A DNA stretch of 8,400 nt from JAQGMJ01 sp036271855 (GTDB lineage: Bacteria; Pseudomonadota; Gammaproteobacteria; Burkholderiales; JAEUOS01), in the NCBI GenBank assembly GCA_036271855.1, contig DATAZV010000245.1, positions 1 to 8,400 on the forward strand, written 5' to 3'. The notes under the pieces are model-generated. The model was not told where the DNA came from. It saw only the letters and a program-made list of their open reading frames with translations, and made no database searches. The stretch's first letter is position 1. Each line of letters starts with the position of its first letter. Positions 5,505-8,400 of this stretch are shown piece by piece. Position numbers and translations under genes: made by a program.

Positions 5505-6834
5505 CGCTGCCGGTGATTTTCACCGAGACGAACTCGCCGACCTTGAGCTTGGCCTGGTCGGCCTTGCGCGCCGGCAACTCGATGAACACATTGCCGTCGA
5601 TCTCCGGCGCGTCGGCGGACGAGCGCGCCACGGCACCTTCGGGATTGACCTCGTCGATCAGCACCTTGAGGGTCTTGCCGACCTTGTTCTTCAGGCGCTT
5701 GCGCGAGACGCGCTCCTGCACCTTCATGAATTCGGCCTGGCGCTCTTCGCGCACCTCGTCGGGCAGCGCATCGGGCAACTCGTTGGCCCGCGCGCCTTCC
5801 ACCGGCGAATAGGCGAAGCAGCCGGCGCGGTCGATTCCCGCCGCTTCGACAAAGTCCAGCAACTCCTGGAACTCGGCCTCGGTCTCGCCCGGAAAGCCGG
5901 CGATGAAAGTGGAGCGGATGGTGAGGTCCGGGCAGATCTTGCGCCAGGCCTCGATGCGCTCCAGGTTGCGCTCGCCGGAGGCCGGGCGCTGCATCAGCTT
6001 GAGGATGCGCGGGCTGGCGTGCTGGAACGGCACATCGAGGTAAGGCAGCACCTTGCCCTCGGCCATCAGCGGAATCACCGCATCCACGCTGGGGTACGGG
6101 TAGACGTAATGCATGCGCACCCACACGCCCATCTCGCCCAGGGCCGTGACCAGTTCATGCATGCGCGTCTTGATCGGGCGGCCGTTGTAAAAGCCGGTGC
6201 GGTATTTGACATCCACCCCGTAGGCACTGGTGTCCTGCGAGATCACCAGCAGTTCCTTGACGCCGGCATTCACCAGGTTTTCCGCCTCCTTCAGCACCAG
6301 GCCGATGTCGCGGCTGACCAGGTCGCCGCGCATCGAGGGGATGATGCAAAAGGTGCAGCGGTGGTTGCAGCCTTCGGAGATTTTCAGGTAGGCAAAATGC
6401 TTGGGCGTGAGCTTGATGCCCTGCGGCGGCACCAGGTCGGTAAACGGGTCGTGCGGCTTGGGCAGGTGGGTGTGCACCGCGCTCATCACTTCGGTGACGG
6501 CATGCGGGCCGGTGATGGCCAGCACCTTGGGGTGGGTCCGGGCAACGACGTCGCCCTTGGCGCCCAGGCAGCCGGTGACGATCACGCGGCCGTTTTCGTT
6601 CAGTGCCTCGCCGATGGCGTCGAGCGACTCCTGCACCGCGGCGTCGATGAAGCCGCAGGTGTTGACCACTACGAGATCCGCGCCCTGGTACGAAGGCGCG
6701 ATATCGTAGCCCTCGGCACGCAATTGCGTGAGGATCTGCTCGGAATCGACCAGGGCCTTGGGGCAGCCGAGGGAAACGAAACCCACCGTCGGCGTGGCGG
6801 TGGGCTGGGATACTGATGTGGACTTGTCGCTCAT
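5470..6834 (-). CDS. rimO: Ribosomal protein S12 methylthiotransferase RimO
   Basis: RimO is a cytoplasmic radical-SAM enzyme that adds a methylthio group to the conserved aspartate of ribosomal protein S12. The 454-residue sequence has the full three-part structure. The N-terminal methylthiotransferase domain carries the auxiliary cluster cysteines Cys24 (SLGCPK), Cys60 (NTCGF) and Cys89 (TGCLG). The radical-SAM core has CNHRCTFC with Cys156, Cys160 and Cys163, followed by IPSMRGD. The C-terminal ~70 residues form the TRAM domain (KTLKVLIDEV to DLWGRFAA). SEGCNHRCTFCIIPSMRG and PYLDVPFQHAS are diagnostic of RimO rather than the related tRNA enzyme MiaB. The length is normal and all key residues are present. 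The ATG at 6834 has only a weak GAAG ribosome site. A strong hairpin separates it from phaR upstream, and its 3' end overlaps the dehydrogenase start. Confidence 0.97.
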   Translation of the reverse strand: MSDKSTSVSQPTATPTVGFVSLGCPKALVDSEQILTQLRAEGYDIAPSYQGADLVVVNTCGFIDAAVQESLDAIGEALNENGRVIVTGCLGAKGDVVARTHPKVLAITGPHAVTEVMSAVHTHLPKPHDPFTDLVPPQGIKLTPKHFAYLKISEGCNHRCTFCIIPSMRGDLVSRDIGLVLKEAENLVNAGVKELLVISQDTSAYGVDVKYRTGFYNGRPIKTRMHELVTALGEMGVWVRMHYVYPYPSVDAVIPLMAEGKVLPYLDVPFQHASPRILKLMQRPASGERNLERIEAWRKICPDLTIRSTFIAGFPGETEAEFQELLDFVEAAGIDRAGCFAYSPVEGARANELPDALPDEVREERQAEFMKVQERVSRKRLKNKVGKTLKVLIDEVNPEGAVARSSADAPEIDGNVFIELPARKADQAKLKVGEFVSVKITGSDAHDLWGRFAA

Positions 6835-6856
6835 GCTTCACATTCTATAAAACGCC

Positions 6857-6878
6857 AAGAGCGCCCGCGGGCGCTCTT
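6857..6878 (-). terminator. Perfect 22-nt palindrome, probable terminator after phaR
   Basis: The stretch reads identically on both strands: AAGAGCGCCCG followed by its exact complement. In the minus-strand transcript it folds into a very GC-rich stem; GGCG and then TTTTAT follow. The interrupted U-tract makes it an imperfect intrinsic terminator, but the position, 52 nt after the phaR stop and 22 nt before rimO, fits. A REP-like or protein-binding element is the alternative. Confidence 0.55.
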
Positions 6879-6886
6879 CCTAAAAT

Positions 6887-6922
6887 CGGCAGCCCGCGGG
6901 CGCTCTCATGCGGATACTGCCG
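6887..6922. repeat. Second hairpin with duplicated core next to the phaR terminator
   Basis: GCCCGCGGGCGCTCT at 6892-6906 is an exact 15-nt copy of 6863-6877 inside the neighbouring palindrome. It holds the perfect palindrome GCCCGCGGGC and is flanked by the inverted arms CGGCAG (6887-6892) and CTGCCG (6917-6922). The 96-nt phaR-rimO gap therefore carries two related hairpins in tandem, possibly a double terminator. Confidence 0.5.
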
Positions 6923-6930
6923 GGGCCGCC

Positions 6931-7503
6931 CTACTTCTTCGGCGGTTCCTGCCCCGGAAACGGAAAACCGGTGAACATGGTCTTGGCCTGGTTCTGGAAC
7001 TGGTCCTGCATCTGCAGGAACATGTTCTTGCTCTGCTCGATGTAGTTGCTCATCATGCCCTGCATCATCGGGCCCTGGAAATTCATGAACTGGGCCCAGG
7101 CGTCGGCATTGCCGGCGGCACCGGCCGCGGTGGTCGGCCCCTTGCCGGTGGCGGTGAACAGCGCCTTCGATTGCTCGGCCATGCGTTCCTGGATGTCGAG
7201 GAAAGCCTGCACGTTCTTTTCCAGGTACATGCCCATCATCCCCTGCATCGCGTGGCCGTAGAAACGGATGATGTTCGAGAGCACGTTGGCGGAAAAAATC
7301 GGCTTGCCGCCGGACTCTTCTTCCAGAATGATCTGCAGCAGAATCGCGCGGGTGAGGTCGTCGCCCGACTTGGCGTCGACCACCTTGAAGTCTTCCTGGT
7401 CGAGCACCAGTTGCTTGACGTCGGTGACGGTGATGTAGGTGCTGGTCTGGGTGTCGTAGAGGCGGCGATTCGGATACTTCTTGATCATGCGGGTATCGGG
7501 CAT
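6931..7503 (-). CDS. phaR: Polyhydroxyalkanoate synthesis regulator PhaR
   Basis: PhaR is a DNA- and PHB-granule-binding repressor that controls phasin genes and commonly its own gene, releasing DNA when PHB accumulates. The 190-residue protein starts with the hallmark IKKYPNRRLYDTQTSTYIT (residues 7-25) of the PHB/PHA accumulation regulator DNA-binding domain, which extends to about residue 65. The C-terminal half has two related 31-residue segments, at 86-116 (MQGMM...KALF) and 147-177 (MQGMM...KTMF). They are Met/Gln-rich and amphipathic and fit the granule/oligomer-binding part. A Gly/Ala/Thr linker (117-134) separates them. The ATG at 7503 is preferred because AAGGTGAG stands 9 nt upstream and the conserved domain starts right after it; an in-frame start at 7608 would add 35 residues unlike the family. 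The gene lies downstream of phaB on the same strand, with its own 293-nt leader region. Confidence 0.95.
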   Translation of the reverse strand: MPDTRMIKKYPNRRLYDTQTSTYITVTDVKQLVLDQEDFKVVDAKSGDDLTRAILLQIILEEESGGKPIFSANVLSNIIRFYGHAMQGMMGMYLEKNVQAFLDIQERMAEQSKALFTATGKGPTTAAGAAGNADAWAQFMNFQGPMMQGMMSNYIEQSKNMFLQMQDQFQNQAKTMFTGFPFPGQEPPKK

Positions 7504-7512
7504 GGCGTGTCT

Positions 7513-7520
7513 CTCACCTT
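7513..7520 (-). promoter_or_regulatory. Ribosome binding site of phaR
   Basis: On the minus strand AAGGTGAG ends 9 nt before the ATG at 7503. It decides that start over the longer frame beginning at 7608, which has no comparable site. Confidence 0.65.
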
Positions 7521-7593
7521 TATGGACTGTAAGCCGCCCCGAAGGGAAAACGGCCAAGCGTTGGAATAGTCGTGGATTCTTCTCGCGCTGGTC

Positions 7594-7609
7594 TTTGCCG
7601 CGCTGCAAA
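7594..7609. promoter_or_regulatory. Candidate operator in the phaR leader (TTTGC-N6-GCAAA)
   Basis: TTTGC (7594-7598) and GCAAA (7605-7609) are perfect inverted arms around six bases. On the minus strand they lie just downstream of a possible -10 box, TAGAAT (7627-7622), where a repressor would block early transcription. PhaR proteins of other bacteria bind TGC/GCA-containing sites near phaR and phasin genes, so autoregulation is plausible. The match is by eye only and no clear -35 box accompanies the TAGAAT. Confidence 0.3.
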
Positions 7610-7756
7610 AACTGACAGGGGATTCTACACGCAAAAGCAATGCCACGCGTCCGGGCGCCGTGTCAGGTGCGACGCGGCAATTGAACCCGGTGCCGCGTTG
7701 TGCGCCGCAGAATATCGCGGCCTTCCCCGGGACAAGCAGGCGCCGTGTTAGCGCTG

Positions 7757-7803
7757 CTCAGCCCCGCATCTCAGCCCCGCATCTCAACCCCGCATCTCAA
7801 CCC
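7757..7803. repeat. 13-nt tandem repeat overlapping the phaB stop codon
   Basis: Units are CTCAGCCCCGCAT (7757-7769), the same again (7770-7782), CTCAACCCCGCAT (7783-7795) and a partial fourth, CTCAACCC (7796-7803). The TCA of the last unit (7797-7799) is the phaB TGA stop on the minus strand. Because 13 is not a multiple of 3, the TGA in each further unit falls in a different frame, so all three minus-strand frames are closed just after phaB. Copy number could vary by slippage without altering the protein. Confidence 0.85.
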
Positions 7804-8400
7804 ATATGCAGGCCGCCATTGAGCGAGAAGTCGGCGCCGGTGGCGTAGCCGCCTTCGTCGCAGGCGATCCACGCGATGATCGAGGCGATTTCTTCCGGCA
7901 GGCCGAGGCGCTTGGCCGGCACCGAGGAGACGATTTTTTCCAGCACGTCCGGGCGGATGGCGCGGACCATGTCGGTGCCGACATAACCCGGCGACACGGT
8001 GTTGACGGTGACGCCCTTGTTCGCCACTTCGAGTGCCAGCGCCATGGTGAAGCCGTGGATGCCGGCCTTGGCGGTCGAATAATTGGTCTGGCCGAACTGC
8101 CCCTTCTGGCCGTTCACCGAACTGATGTTGATGATGCGGCCGAAGTTGCGGTCGATCATGCCGTCGATCACCTGCTTGGTGACGTTGAACAAGCTGTCGA
8201 GGTTGGTGCTCATCACCGCGTCCCAGTCGGCCTTGCTCATCTTGCGGAACTGGCCGTCGCGGGTGATGCCGGCATTGTTGACCAGCACGTCGACCTGGCC
8301 ATGGTCGGCCTTGACCTTGTCGAATGCAATCACCGTCGAATCCCAGTCGCCGACGTTGCCGACCGAGGCGTAGAAGGTATAGCCGAGCGCCTTTTGTTCA
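7797..8400 (-). CDS. phaB: Acetoacetyl-CoA reductase PhaB, N-terminus outside the window
   Basis: PhaB is the NADPH-dependent short-chain dehydrogenase/reductase that converts acetoacetyl-CoA to (R)-3-hydroxybutyryl-CoA, the monomer for PHB synthase. The frame is open through the right edge; about 200 C-terminal residues are visible, and roughly 45 with the Rossmann TGxxxGIG motif lie beyond. Visible SDR features, numbered from the first visible residue, are NNAG (41-44), the active-site Ser94 in INISSVNG, and Tyr107 and Lys111 in YSTAK. The Ser-Tyr spacing of 13 equals that of the Ralstonia/Cupriavidus enzyme. Near the edge, ASVGNVGDWDST matches the PhaB-specific segment, and GFTMALALE and SPGYVGTDMV are also typical, which separates it from the related FabG. 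The stop lies in the last unit of a tandem repeat. phaR follows on the same strand; the synthase and thiolase genes may lie beyond the right edge. Confidence 0.94.
   Translation of the reverse strand, partial: EQKALGYTFYASVGNVGDWDSTVIAFDKVKADHGQVDVLVNNAGITRDGQFRKMSKADWDAVMSTNLDSLFNVTKQVIDGMIDRNFGRIINISSVNGQKGQFGQTNYSTAKAGIHGFTMALALEVANKGVTVNTVSPGYVGTDMVRAIRPDVLEKIVSSVPAKRLGLPEEIASIIAWIACDEGGYATGADFSLNGGLHMG

Larger units (their letters stand above)
7504..7796. other. phaB-phaR intergenic region
   Basis: This 293-nt stretch contains no credible gene on either strand. From the phaB side it holds the 13-nt tandem repeat (7757-7803), then GC-rich DNA without a clear U-tract terminator. Next come a possible minus-strand -10 (TAGAAT, 7627-7622), the TTTGC/GCAAA inverted repeat, and the phaR ribosome site. 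It probably holds a separate phaR promoter in addition to read-through from phaB. Confidence 0.5.

Noticed and set aside
3090..5516. 808-codon open frame on the plus strand across four genes
   Set aside because: It spans genes on both strands, its product is Ala/Arg/Gly-rich low complexity, and no domain is recognisable. It is a GC-bias shadow.
5455..6816. 453-codon open frame opposite rimO
   Set aside because: rimO on the minus strand has every diagnostic motif. The antisense frame is an Asp/His/Leu-rich shadow of it.
6835..6856. Separate rimO promoter from the TATAGAAT stretch on the minus strand
   Set aside because: A -10-like string is present, but no -35 box stands at a usable distance and it overlaps the terminator tail. 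Not supportable.
7504..7608. 35-residue N-terminal extension of phaR
   Set aside because: The conserved domain begins right after ATG 7503, which has a ribosome site. The extension would cover the candidate operator and leader and resembles no PhaR protein.
7757..7803. CRISPR-like array
   Set aside because: The 13-nt units are directly adjacent with no spacers, and no cas genes are nearby.
1..8400. Defence, toxin-antitoxin or secretion system
   Set aside because: I searched both strands for nuclease, methylase, toxin, reverse transcriptase or secretion components and found none. The terminase-like gene alone does not make a system.

Overview
The window looks like chromosomal DNA of a GC-rich betaproteobacterium. 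The clearest evidence is at the right end, where a PhaB-type acetoacetyl-CoA reductase is followed by the PHA regulator PhaR, and then by RimO. This order and the protein sequences fit Burkholderiales, possibly Oxalobacteraceae-like; the family-level placement is inference.

Layout: (1) 1-678, the 3' part of an unrecognised, more AT-rich gene that is open at the left edge. (2) 849-1631, a phage terminase small subunit-like gene with no large subunit beside it. Its long C-terminal tail carries a duplicated DNA element. (3) Minus strand 3436-1637, a GNAT acetyltransferase followed by a fosmidomycin-resistance-like MFS exporter, probably one operon. (4) Plus strand 3496-4242, an exported protein with an LprI/DUF1311-type N-terminal domain. 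It is divergent from the GNAT gene across a short spacer with a palindromic -10-like box. (5) Minus strand 6834-4248, rimO and an overlapping exported PQQ-type sugar/sorbosone dehydrogenase-like beta-propeller gene. (6) Minus strand 8400-6931, phaB (N-terminus outside the window), then phaR after a 293-nt spacer.

Working together: PhaB supplies (R)-3-hydroxybutyryl-CoA for polyhydroxybutyrate synthesis, and PhaR regulates granule-associated genes and often its own promoter. RimO modifies ribosomal protein S12 and is housekeeping; its link to the PHA genes is positional only. A strong GC hairpin separates phaR from rimO. The GNAT and MFS pair could inactivate and export the same class of small molecule, but this is inference. 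The left end (unrecognised gene, orphan terminase gene, repeat element) is the only accessory-looking part.

I found no defence system, CRISPR array, RNA gene or insertion sequence. The most unusual items are the repeated element in the terminase tail, the 13-nt tandem repeat that makes the phaB stop codon, the two-way -10 palindrome, and two convergent gene pairs each separated by exactly 5 bp.
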